DNA of 64,000 bases from contig CM051013.1 in assembly GCA_027704905.1 (NCBI GenBank), positions 10,452,368 to 10,516,367 of the forward strand, in the 5' to 3' direction. The translations under genes and the position numbers were made by a program. Below, one piece after another: positions 20,295 to 29,631 of this stretch. Numbering within the stretch: position 1 is the first letter of the stretch; the number at the start of each line of letters is the position of its first letter. This DNA comes from Muraenolepis orangiensis. Its lineage: Eukaryota > Chordata > Actinopteri > Gadiformes > Muraenolepididae. Under the pieces are notes generated by a model. That model did no database searches. It had not been told where the DNA came from and was given only the letters and a program-made list of their open reading frames with translations.

Positions 20295-20766
20295 TGTCAC
20301 AAACGTGGTAGTAGGACTCAAATGCACGACCCCAGGAGACAGAGGTAAAGTATGAGAAAAATACTTTATTTGAACAAAATTCCCTCAGACAGAAAGTATC
20401 AACGGAAAATCACTCACAGAACAGGGAACAAAACTTACTAGAACAAAAACTTGGGAGCATGAATCAGGCTTGTAACAAAAGGACAAACGCTGGTACGCTG
20501 GCTACTGACATCAATACAGGACAAGAAAAACTGGCACAAGACAAGGAGAAACTGGAGAATTTTAACATGAGGTAACTGGGAACAGGTGGAAACAATCAGG
20601 GGTGCGGCTGACGCTGACAAGGGCAGGCACACACACAAGGATAGGGAGTCAAGGGACCTGGAATGAGACACAAAAGGTGAGTACATAAAATAAAACAGGA
20701 AGTGGGAGACAAGACAAAAAGGACTTATCAAAACATGAAACGTGACTAGACTTACATTTTTGACTT
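20295..20766. mobile_element. Older LTR (same family as 640-851), inserted in lectin coding sequence
   Basis: Starts TGTCACAAACGTGGTAG and carries the GACCCCAGGAGACAGAGG block seen again at about 42,550, plus the AACTGGGAACAGGTGGAAAC block seen at 640. It ends near CATTTTTGAC, without the final GTGACA. Here no sushi-like element is inside, so this shows the LTR before the Gypsy insertion. Confidence 0.6.
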
Positions 20767-20819
20767 CCGACGGCCCAGGCTGAACATAAAAGTCCTGAAT
20801 AAGGGTCTTGTTCACGATA

Positions 20820-21255
20820 AATGATACAGCTATCCAGCTATACAGCTATCCAGCTATACAGCTATCATATAAACTTCCGGCGCAGCGACGAGCGGCAGCC
20901 AGCAACAGTTGCTCCCCCTCCCCTCTTACTTTTTAGTTATTTATTCTTATATTATTGTTGTTTTTAGTATAGTTTTTTGTTAAGTAGTTGTGCAACCCTC
21001 AGCCAGCTACGTTAAGGGAAGCTTTTGCCGTGTTTCTCATTCCGGGGACACTGTTACTGAACCGCGTCTCCGTCGCGGCTCAACATTACGGCGGAGCCAT
21101 ATTTAGTTTATACTAGTTTTGTTTAGTTAGTTGTTGTTATTTAGTTTTTAGCTTTTAGGTATTAGTATATTTGTGTGTGCATTTATTCCCCCTGTGTCAA
21201 CTGTTGCACATTCATTTCCCTCGGGATAAATAAAGTTTCTTGAATCTTGAATCTT
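20820..21255 (+). mobile_element. Internally deleted LINE: 5' leader joined to 3' tail
   Basis: Starts with a GC-rich leader (CTTCCGGCGCAGCGACGAGC) and ends CCTCGGGATAAATAAAGTTT followed by three TTGAATC units, the tail style of fish LINEs. No endonuclease or RT between. Target duplication not found. Confidence 0.5.
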
Positions 21256-21998
21256 GATCTTGCTTTGGGATCATAGCCTTTCCAGTCCACCAGGAATTGC
21301 TTGCCCTGGCCCCTGTTGCGGACCGCCAGCAGCTTATGGACTTTATATACTAGGCCACCGTCAATAAGCTGAGGCGGTGAACGTGAGGTGTACTCTCATT
21401 GACCTGGGGAATCGTAGACGCACAGCCACAGGATTGATTATCTTGGACACAGGGAATGGACCCAAACAAACCTTGGGGCCAATTTCTTGGAGGCGACATG
21501 AAGAGGTAGGTCTTTGGTGGAGAGCCAGACCTTCTGACCCGGTCTGTAGAGGGGAGCGGCCCTGCGATGCACGTCTGCTACAGCCTTCATCCGGGCTGAG
21601 CTTCTGAGTAGGGCCTGGCGAGCACCGGCCCAGATCCGGTGGCACCGTTACCTCTCCTTAGTTGGCCGAAAACAGTGGGGGCTGGTAGCCATTGGCACAA
21701 TGAAAAGGAGAGAGACCTGTGGCAGCTGTGGGGAGTGTGTTATGGGCATACTCAGCCCATGTGAGGTGGTCGGTCCAGGTGGCCTGGTTCTGGGAGACAA
21801 TGCAACGTAGAGTAGTCTCCAGTTCCTGGTTCAGGCGCTCTGACTGTCTATTAGATTGAGGGTGATAGCCAGATGACAAGCTGATGGTGGCGCCTTAGAG
21901 CTGGCAAAAGTCCTTCCAGAACGCGGAAAAAAACTGTGGACCCCTGTCGGAAACAATGTCACTAGGAAAACCATGAATCTTGAATACCTGGTTCGTCA

Positions 21999-22220
21999 TT
22001 AGATTAGATAAGATTAGATTCAAATTTATTGTAATTGCACAACACAAGTACAGTACAGCGAAAATAATTGAGCGTGCAAATGTTGCAGTAAAGTGCATGA
22101 TAATATATAATTTACAGTTAACAGTTGCTAAAAGACAGTCTACTAGGTATGAAAACAGTTATAAGATTACCTTGTATGTGTGAGTAATCTTATAACTGTT
22201 TTTATACCTGTCTTTTAGCA
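21999..22220 (-). mobile_element. LINE or SINE tail inserted in the Gypsy pol
   Basis: Begins AGATTAGATTCAAATTTATTG, the tail style of fish LINEs, and splits the integrase text between NQVFKIHGFPSD and the rest. Its right part is a large hairpin: 22,127-22,169 pairs with 22,185-22,219 (CTAAAAGACAG against CTGTCTTTTAG). Confidence 0.55.
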
Positions 22221-22226
22221 GGTAAG

Positions 22227-22256
22227 CTGCCGTGCCCTTGGAAGAGGGCACGGCAG
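22227..22256. repeat. Perfect GC-rich hairpin
   Basis: CTGCCGTGCCC at 22,227 pairs with GGGCACGGCAG at 22,246-22,256, loop TTGGAAGA. It would be very stable as RNA. It sits just outside the inserted repeat, within Gypsy pol remains. Confidence 0.75.
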
Positions 22257-23229
22257 AGTTCTAATGGTCTCCAGGTAGGCACACAGTGCATCTTGTTGTC
22301 TTCCACAGATCTTTGAGACAACACCGCCCCAATCCCCTCATTGGAAGCGTCAACCTCGACCACAAACTGGCGCTGAGTATGGGGGCTGTGGTGAATCTTT
22401 ATTTTAGGCGCTGGAAGGCAACGTCAGCCTGGGGAGTCCATTTGAAGGGAACCTTTGAGGAAGTAAGAACATGCAGAGGGGTAGCAACATAACTGAAGTT
22501 TCGAATAAACTTCCTATAGAAGTTTGTAAATCCTAAAAACTGCTGAACCTTCTTCCTAGAGTCTGGTGTAGGCCAATTGGACACCGCACTGACCTTGGCA
22601 GGGTCCATCTGTACCTGATTTGGTGAGATGATGATCCTAGGAAGGACACTGTTTCTGTGTTGAACACTCATTTTCTGCCTTAACATACAATTGGTTTTCA
22701 AGCAATTTGTGCAGAACCTGACGGATATGATTAACATGGGTTTCAGAGTCTGTGGAGAAAATCAAGATATCATCAAGATACACAAAAACAAAAACATTTA
22801 GAAACCCCCCCAACACTTCATTCACAAAAGGGTAGCGGTAGCGGTTCTTCACCGTAATGTCATTGAGAAGACTGTAGTCTATGCAGGGTCTCAGTGACCC
22901 ATCTTTCTTCCCTACGAAGAAGAAACCCGCCCCGGCTGGTGAGGATGAGGGGCGAATAATCCCTGTCTTGAGTGGGGAGGATATGTAGTCGTCCATTGCT
23001 GCTCTCTCCGGTCCTGAGATGGAATATAGTCTCCCTCTGGGGATGGGGGCTCCCGGTAGAAGGTCAACGGGACAGTCAAAAGATTGGTGGGGAGTTAGCG
23101 ACATGGCATTAGATTTATTAAAAACTTCCCTTAAATCGTGGTAGCATGAGGGTACCTTCAGCAGATCAGGATAATCCGGATGATCGACAGCATTCCCATC
23201 AGGAACAGCTGAACAGCTTGTGAATGTTT

Positions 23230-23880
23230 ACATTACATTACATTACAGTCTTTTAGCAGACGCTTTTATCCAAAGCGACTTACAATAGTGTTTCCACAAA
23301 GGAAGGTAAGAGAACAACTCGTCACCAGAAGTCAAAAGTGCATTTCTCAATAACTGTCTCCAATAACTGAACCAGTGCTCAGGTAGAAGTACAATAATTC
23401 AGTTAAAAGTGTAAGGGAAAAAGTACAATAAGTTGGCAAAGAATATGCAACAATATCCAGAACAATATCTACAATATGTAATCTATTTTTGACTGACTTA
23501 ATTGACTTAGCGCTACCAGGAAGGATCCGGGAAGTGCGGGAAGTGATGGGGAGTGACTCTGCAGTCGTGACATCCGCGGGGACGGAGGACGGAGAAGTGC
23601 CGTGACCACGTAGATCGGCCACACCTTAAAGGTAGCCAGTGAGTCCGAAGGAGGGTAGATGTGTGGGAGTACTTTGGGCGGTTGAACACCAGGCGAGCTG
23701 CAGCTTTCTGAATGAGCACCAGGGGCCTGATGGCAAATGCTGGGGTGCCAGCAAGAAGGGAGTTGCAGTAGTCCAGCCGGGAGATGACAAGAGCCTGGAT
23801 GAGCACCTGCGCAGCCTGGACCACCTGCAACACCTTCACGGCCCACCACTGATAACTGTAGAACCTGGTAGAACACTGCT
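23230..23880 (-). mobile_element. LINE 3' fragment, third type
   Basis: The left end is ACATTACATTACATTACAGT followed by TTTAGCAGACGCTTTTATCC, a very common fish LINE tail. The minus frame 23,513-23,839 encodes VISRLDYCNSLLAGTPAFAI and LVLIQKAAARLVFNRPKYSH, the thumb region of a CR1/L2-type reverse transcriptase. 5' truncated. Confidence 0.7.
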
Positions 23881-24149
23881 GCTTTTATACAGTTTGTGGC
23901 CTGTGACTCCTTTTAATATATTTTCTGTGTGTGGCCCCCCATGGAAAAAAGAAAAGAAAGTTTGGACACCCCTGTACTATCTGAACACCATAGCATTACA
24001 AGATAATGTACTGTTTTGTAGTGGTGATCAAACTACATGGTACCAAAGGCTAAATATAATTGAACTTCAAAAATAAACAATAGTATGGAACAAAACCGTG
24101 AAGTGGTGTACAAAACAGGCACAAATAAATATTTATTATCAATCATTTT

Positions 24150-24817
24150 ATTAAATTATTTTCATAAAGCACCCAGTTTCGGTCTTCACATCTGATATCT
24201 GCCGTTTCATTTTGGTTATCCACGGACAGGACGGTTCCATCAACCCATCTCCACATCCCCTCACTGGCCTCATCTGTCGCCCCGAGCCAAAAGTACAAGC
24301 TGCAGCTGGTAATGAAGTTCATCTACTCTGTACTGTCCACAACCACCAGATCTGCTCTTAGGGAAGTACTCCCTGCTCTCCTTCCAGGTTCTCGGCACAA
24401 AGTTAAACCAGTAACATTTGCAACCAAATTTTACCAAAGTAACAAAGAGACACGCATTGTTGAGTGTCTCGCTCTTCTGTCAAATTCTTCAGCCTTTGGA
24501 GAACTTGCTCCATGTCTCTGTCCATGCTTACAGTCTGTACTGCCAACCCAATCAGTCTAGCCAGCAGGAAAACAGACAGCAGTCCCAGAACCACCATCAC
24601 AGCCCTGGTCACACCCAGGAGGACTTATGTGGTCCGGCTGCCAACTTCCTACTGTTCTCAGAGACATGGATGACTCCTCTGTCTCCACATAGACTTGCTG
24701 TGGATCTCTATGGCTTTTAATGGTAGCGTAGATGTCCACTCTCCTATCCTCCCTCTCCCCTTGTGTATTCCTGGCCTTGGTCATCATGTTCGGCCTGGCG
24801 TGAATATCCCCAGGCAT
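24150..24817 (-). pseudogene. C-type lectin pseudogene
   Basis: The minus start MPGDIHARPNMMTKARNTQG matches the intact genes. The frame shifts at PPGCDQGCD (two bases missing relative to GTGTGTGACC in copy C) and continues in another frame through the membrane helix to 24,403. The CCPSAW segment is degraded (CVSLCYFGKIW). The second half of the lectin domain survives only in part, and the sugar-binding loop region is largely deleted. AATAAA-type signals near 24,150 remain. Closest to copies B and C by eye. Confidence 0.8.
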
Positions 24818-25755
24818 ATTCTAGTCAAAACCTAACATCCGTTGATTGGTTGGTCTTTCTGTGCGAGATAAGAAGTCAGGTGTGACAGTGTCACACTTGA
24901 CACTGACAGTGTGTCGAAGTGTTAACCTCCGTCCCATCTTCGATGGCGGAGGTAATTACAGGAAAAACAAAGTGTGGTGTTTTAGAGTTAGTGTTTAGTG
25001 TCCCCATTATACAAATGCGCTATCAGAGATAGAACACCCTCCATTGAAGCCACACCTCCACACTACAGGAAATAAGCAACAGCAAAACACATGGTTGCTT
25101 CTGCTAAACGCCACCTTGGTGGCGTATTTGGAGAGTTGGCAAGATGTTACATGCTGAGCCGGGGTTAAAGGCTGTCCCACCACTGTGTGTGGTGATGGCT
25201 GGATCTTATCTATGTACATGGATCATGCATGTACCACCGGTGTGCAGCCACCAACTACACACACTCCACAATGGGCAAAGATCTTCAATTGATCCAGAGA
25301 GCAATCCACACCCACGGTACAATTATACACTTGTCAAATGTATCCCTTATAATAGTTATAGTCCTACTCAACGCCTGAAACACAAACACATGGCAATGAT
25401 ATTTCAAGATTAAAATCTGCAAAACGTTTATAAAATGATTTAAAATTGTATTGAATGTACAATTTATTATCGATTTGACAACCCCATACATTAAGAGAGA
25501 GAAGAAAAATTCCAGAGGCATTATACAATGCTCTTTTTTTACAGTGACAGTACAATTATTGATACACAGTTCCTAAATACAATTATTTAGACAGTCCCTA
25601 AATAAAAATGTTTTGGACACTAGTCCCTAGTGCTTATTCAGTGTTTTTCTTCAACAGTGATTGTGCACAATAACAGTAGCAGTGTGAATTTGGAGTGGAA
25701 AAAGTCAAATCTCCTCTAGCTTTTTCTGGGTCGGCCTCTCTTTCTTTTACCCTGC
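24818..25755. repeat. Lectin 5' flank and a block shared (reversed) with 59,100-59,960
   Basis: No gene. 24,820-24,900 is the lectin upstream flank. 25,140-25,680 matches 59,340-59,900 in reverse (for example GGATCTTATCTATGTACATG and CTTGAAATATCATTG). 25,690-25,750 is the edge of the second-family RT remnant, where the next LINE landed. Confidence 0.55.
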
Positions 25756-27771
25756 AAGTCAAGTCAAGTCAAGTCAAGTTTATTGTCACTTCACAGTTTA
25801 CAGTTTAGTATAAAGCAGTGATGTGAAATTCTTGTGTGCAATACCCGACGACAGACAGCAGTTATAGAATAAGATAAAATAAAAATAGATAAAAATAGAT
25901 AAAAATAGAATAAAAAATAGAATAAAAAATAGAATAAGGAATATAAAATAAAAATAAAAAATGCAATTTATAAAATGCAAAAATCAGCACAGAAAAGAGC
26001 AATATATATATATAAATCAATGTAATAAAATATACATTGTTATATGTTATACGCCCTTGTTCAGCAGCCTGATGGCCTGACTGTGGAAGCTATCTCTAAG
26101 CCTATTTGTACGACACTTGATACTGCGGTATCGCCTGCCTGACGGTAATAGTGAGTAAAGTTCGTGGCTGGGGTGGGCAATGTCTTTTATAATTCTTTTG
26201 GCCTTGGCCACGCACCGCTGGTTGTAAATGTCCAGGAGGGAGGGGAGCTCACCTCCAACGATATACTGGGCCGTCCGCACCACCCTTTGAAGCGCTCTGC
26301 GCTCGAGTGCCGTGCAGTTCCCGTACCAGGCGGTGATACACCCTGTCAGAACACTCTCGATGGTGCCGTTGTAGAATGTTCTCAGGATGCGGGGGCCCAT
26401 GCTGAATTTCTTCAGACGCCTGAGAAAATACAGGCGTTGTTGGGCCTTTTTCACCACGTGTGTGGTGTGCGTGGACCATGTGAGGTCCTCGGAGATGTGC
26501 ACGCCGAGGAACTTGAAGCTGCTGACCCTCTCTACTGCAACGCCGTCGATGGAGATAGGGCTGTGCTCTCCCCTCTGCCTCCTGAAGTCCACGATCAGCT
26601 CCTTGGTCTTCTTGACGTTGAGGGCGAGGCTGTTCTCCTGGCACCACTGCTCCAGCGATCCGACCTCCTCCCTGTAGGCTGTCTCGTCGTCGCCGGCGAT
26701 CAGGCCCATCACTGTCGTGTCGTCAGCAAACTTGACGATGACGTTGGAGCTGTGCATTGCCATGCAGTCGTGGGTGTAGAGGGAGTAGAGGAGAGGGCTC
26801 AGCACGCATCCCTGGGGGGCTCCCGTGTTGAGGGTCAGTGGCTCTGATGTGGTGCTGCCCATCCTCACCACCTGGCGGCGGTCCGACAGGAGGTTCAGTA
26901 TCCAGCTGCACATGGATAGGGGTACGCCTAGACCTCTCAGCTTGGTGTCGAGCTTGGCAGGAACTATTGTGTTAAATGCTGAGCTGTAGTCCACAAACAG
27001 CATTCGCACATAACAGTTCTTCCCCTCCAGGTGGGAAAGGGCAGTGTGGAGGGCCATGGCAATTGCGTCGTCCGTGGATCTATTTTGACGATATGCAAAT
27101 TGCCATGGGTCCAGCGTGGTAGGTAACACGGAGCAAATAAAGTCCTTGACCAACCTCTCGAAGCATTTGCTAACGATCGAGGTGAGGGCCACAGGTCTGT
27201 AGTCATTCAGGCATGTTACCTTGGTTTGTTTAGGGACAGGCACGATGGTGGATATCTTGAAGACCGCGGGGACAACAGCCTGGGACAGGGAGAGGTTGAA
27301 GATGTCTGCAAAGACTCCTGCCAACTGGTCTGCGCATGCTCTGAGGACGCGGCCCGGGATGTCGTCGGGGCCTGCCGCCTTACGGATGTTCAGCCGCTTA
27401 AAGGTGCGGCGCACATCCGCCTCCGAGATGCGCAGCTGGCTGGTCTCCCCAGTCGGTGCTGGCTTCGGCGGGCTGCCGTTTACGTCGAACCGAGCAAAAA
27501 ATGTATTTAGCTCTCCTGGGAGGGAGGTAGAGGAGTTCTCTACACAACTGGTTCTCCCTCTGAAGTTCGTTATCTTCTGCAGCCCCTGCCACATACCCCT
27601 CGCATCGTGTTTCTTGAATTTATCTTCCACTCTGTCCTTATACTCCCGCTTGGCAGTGACGATGGTCTTACGGAGGTCGTAACGGGCTCTCGTATATTCC
27701 TCCGTATTCCCGGAACCAAAGGCGGCGTTACGCGCATGTAGGGCAGCGCGAACATCGCCGATGAATGTTGA
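25756..27771 (-). mobile_element. L2-like LINE, 5' truncated, with target duplication
   Basis: Runs from the CAAGT-repeat tail (25,756) to 27,771, flanked by CCTGC on both sides (25,751-25,755 and 27,772-27,776). The uninterrupted site is visible at 13,905-13,925 (TTACTCTGCGGCTTCCAGG), so insertion boundaries are clear. The endonuclease part is missing, as in an ordinary 5' truncation. Confidence 0.85.
26047..27630 (-). CDS. LINE reverse transcriptase, long intact frame (5' truncated)
   Basis: 527 codons from the first ATG; the open frame continues upstream to the truncation near 27,771, so the ATG is probably internal to the original ORF2. Reverse transcriptase blocks in order: GPDDIPGRVLRAC (about 87-99), LNDYRPVALTS (141-151), RQNRSTDDAI (181-190), FVDYSSAFNT with the first catalytic Asp (212-221), GAPQGCVLSPLLY (270-282), and FADD (301-304). 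The C-terminus carries HPSHELYSLLPSGRRYRSI. The catalytic residues are all present, but the endonuclease is absent, so it cannot insert on its own. Best-preserved copy of this family here. Confidence 0.85.
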   Translation of the reverse strand: MEDKFKKHDARGMWQGLQKITNFRGRTSCVENSSTSLPGELNTFFARFDVNGSPPKPAPTGETSQLRISEADVRRTFKRLNIRKAAGPDDIPGRVLRACADQLAGVFADIFNLSLSQAVVPAVFKISTIVPVPKQTKVTCLNDYRPVALTSIVSKCFERLVKDFICSVLPTTLDPWQFAYRQNRSTDDAIAMALHTALSHLEGKNCYVRMLFVDYSSAFNTIVPAKLDTKLRGLGVPLSMCSWILNLLSDRRQVVRMGSTTSEPLTLNTGAPQGCVLSPLLYSLYTHDCMAMHSSNVIVKFADDTTVMGLIAGDDETAYREEVGSLEQWCQENSLALNVKKTKELIVDFRRQRGEHSPISIDGVAVERVSSFKFLGVHISEDLTWSTHTTHVVKKAQQRLYFLRRLKKFSMGPRILRTFYNGTIESVLTGCITAWYGNCTALERRALQRVVRTAQYIVGGELPSLLDIYNQRCVAKAKRIIKDIAHPSHELYSLLPSGRRYRSIKCRTNRLRDSFHSQAIRLLNKGV

Positions 27772-27937
27772 CCTGCGGCTTCCAGGTCAGCACCTTACAG
27801 ATGGTGCTCGATGCTGGCTTCCTAAGAGTGTTCCGCCGATGTCACTTAGATTCATAACTGTGAGGTTCACATTGTTCTACCTCCATCAACCTCATCATTC
27901 TATGACCAAGATGGCGCCGCGTAAACATTGCGTCTGA
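27772..27937. other. Short spacer: RT remnant edge, lectin-flank piece and a LINE leader
   Basis: 27,777-27,838 continues the second-family RT remnant. 27,840-27,895 (CACTTAGATTCATAACTGTG) is lectin flank also seen at 8,328. 27,896-27,942 (GACCAAGATGGCGCCGCG) looks like the 5' leader of a LINE that resumes at 32,247. Confidence 0.5.
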
Positions 27938-27942
27938 CCAGC

Positions 27943-28662
27943 TGTTACGGACGCGGTCCATTTATGTTGGGGATTTATGTTATGTGTGTTATGTATGTAG
28001 GCAGGTGGTGGTTGTCTTGTCTTTTGTCTCCCTCCTGTGGCTACATGTATCTTTTCCCCCAAGATGTTCCCCTGGTTCCAGTCCCCCAGCACCACCTGAT
28101 CCCACTCTGCAATCAACCTACACAGCCCCTTTATATGTCCCAGTTTGTGTTCAGTTCTGGCTCTCTGTCGTTTGGTGTAGAGCCGTTGCTCTTAGGGTAC
28201 GTTTTGGGGTGAGAGCTGTATCTTTTGTGTTCCTGCCTGTTACACAGTTCTGTTTAATCCTAACCTTTGTATATTTGTTTATCCTTGTTCACCCAGCCTA
28301 TGGTGATTCCCTTTTCTGTATAATACCATTTTACTTTTGCACACAGGGACAATTGAGGACAGGAAGATACCCTGGGGTCTACACTTTGCATCACGTAGGT
28401 GACCTGCTGTTAGAGACACCAGCTTAGAGTGAGCACCACCCGCTGTACTTTTGGGCGCTTGGCGCCTGTAAAGGGGGGTGGGTTTTCTTTTCCTTTTTGT
28501 GTTTGATTTGGTGCCACTGGTAGTCCTCCTTGCTCTCTGTGTTGCTGTGCTTATAAATAAATATTATTATTTTTGCAAACTGTTTCCTGACTTTGTGCCG
28601 CTGCACCCTCACCTATTATGTCTGTTGGCTTGTGTTGCGCCCCTCCACAGGGGTGCGTAACA
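27943..28662 (+). repeat. 5' LTR of the Gmr1-like element
   Basis: TGTTACGGACGCGG to GGGTGCGTAACA, 720 bases. It has an AATAAA-containing stretch (TATAAATAAATATTATT, about 28,552) as a poly(A) signal near the end. Confidence 0.92.
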
Positions 28663-28667
28663 TAGAA

Positions 28668-28678
28668 TGGGGGCTCGT
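28668..28678 (+). promoter_or_regulatory. Primer-binding site, tRNA-Pro type
   Basis: TGGGGGCTCGT begins six bases after the 5' LTR. It equals the first 11 bases of the known tRNA-Pro primer site used by many retroviruses; the remainder (AAATAG) does not match. Confidence 0.65.
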
Positions 28679-28788
28679 AAATAGACAACAGACATGTGAG
28701 TGTTGGTGTGCTGTGGGCACGTTAAGTAGACTGGTAGTTATGGTCATTTGGTTAGGTTGGTTGTGCTGTGTTTAACCTCTTAATAATT

Positions 28789-29631
28789 ATGGCTACTTTC
28801 AGTGTAGAGGATTTTTTGTGTGATCCTTCGGTTGAGCATCTTGAGCGTTGTAGAAAAGAGGATCTGTGTGCTATTGCCTCACATTTTTCGGTTAGCCTTT
28901 CAAAAAGCCTGGCAAAGTCTGAGCTGAAAGAAGAGGTAGTACGTTTGTTGGTATATAAGAAGGTGCTCGGTACGTCTGCTATTTCTTCCCCTCGTTCTGA
29001 CTCGGAGGAGGAGCAGGCAGAGGAAGTTGAGATGGTAGAGCCGGTTACAGAAGGGGTCGCCGAGGTAGAGGATAAGCCTCCTCATACTGAGGATGCCAGT
29101 CTTAGGTTAAGTTTAGCACGGTTACAGTTCGAGGCACAGAAGGAGGAGAATAATCATCGGTTGGCTATTAGGAAAATGGAGCTGGAGGTGGAGGTGGAGG
29201 CCCACCGGATGGAAACGGAGGTTAAACTAAAGCAACTAGAACTGGAAGCTGCTAAAGCCAAGAGTCCTGCTCAACCTTCTTCCACGGCTGTGGGAGGTTT
29301 CGATGTGAGTAGAAATATATCTCTAGTACCTCAGTTTCGTGAGGCAGAGGTAGACTCTTATTTCAGTGCTTTTGAGCGAGTTGCTACCTCTCTGAAATGG
29401 CCTAAAGAGGTCTGGGCTCTATTGCTACAATGTAAATTGACTGGGAAAGCCCAGGAGATTTTGTCAGCCCTCCCTCTGGATGACAGCTTGTCTTATGACG
29501 CTATCAAGACGGCTGTGCTTCGAGCCTATGAACTAGTGCCGGAGGCATATAGACAGAAATTTCGAGCTCACAAAAAAATTGCCTGGCAGGACTTTTGTGG
29601 AGTTCGCTCGGGAGAAAGAGTCTCTGTTTAA
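28789..29631 (+). CDS. Gag of the Gmr1-like element, first part (frameshifted into pol)
   Basis: Starts MATFSVEDFLCDPSVEHLER. Residues 1-60 look like a SAP-type helical domain; about 65-100 is acidic; about 105-170 is a charged coiled coil; from about 180 comes a capsid-like region (ISLVPQFREAEVDSYFSAFE, then LLLQCKLTGKAQEILSALPL). The frame ends early at 29,631 because of a one-base shift in the A-run at 29,571-29,577; the continuation is in the overlapping frame from 29,579. An in-frame ATG 21 bases upstream also exists, but MATFS fits better as the gag start. Confidence 0.75.
   Translation: MATFSVEDFLCDPSVEHLERCRKEDLCAIASHFSVSLSKSLAKSELKEEVVRLLVYKKVLGTSAISSPRSDSEEEQAEEVEMVEPVTEGVAEVEDKPPHTEDASLRLSLARLQFEAQKEENNHRLAIRKMELEVEVEAHRMETEVKLKQLELEAAKAKSPAQPSSTAVGGFDVSRNISLVPQFREAEVDSYFSAFERVATSLKWPKEVWALLLQCKLTGKAQEILSALPLDDSLSYDAIKTAVLRAYELVPEAYRQKFRAHKKIAWQDFCGVRSGERVSV

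Larger units (their letters stand above)
21260..23160 (-). pseudogene. Ty3/Gypsy pol remnant (RT, RNase H, integrase pieces)
   Basis: Minus strand. Reverse transcriptase from about 23,104: PAGAGFFFVGKKDGSLRPCI, then an internal deletion that joins NRYRYPFVNEVLGG directly to FVYLDDILIFSTDSETH, so the catalytic YLDD remains but the first Asp region is lost. Frameshifted pieces follow (NFYRKFIRNFSYVATPLHVL around 22,530). Integrase text at 21,658-22,000 includes GFPSDIVSDRGPQF and SSGYHPQSNRQSERLNQELE, with the second Asp and the Glu of the DDE triad. A separate repeat is inserted at about 21,999-22,220. It resembles the element at 42.7-44.7 kb. Confidence 0.8.

Noticed and set aside
22260..22400. 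Possible RNA gene next to the GC-rich hairpin
   Set aside because: Neighbouring sequence is Gypsy pol coding text; no RNA family is recognised.
26164..26847. 227-codon plus-strand frame
   Set aside because: Antisense shadow of the LINE reverse transcriptase, without independent support.
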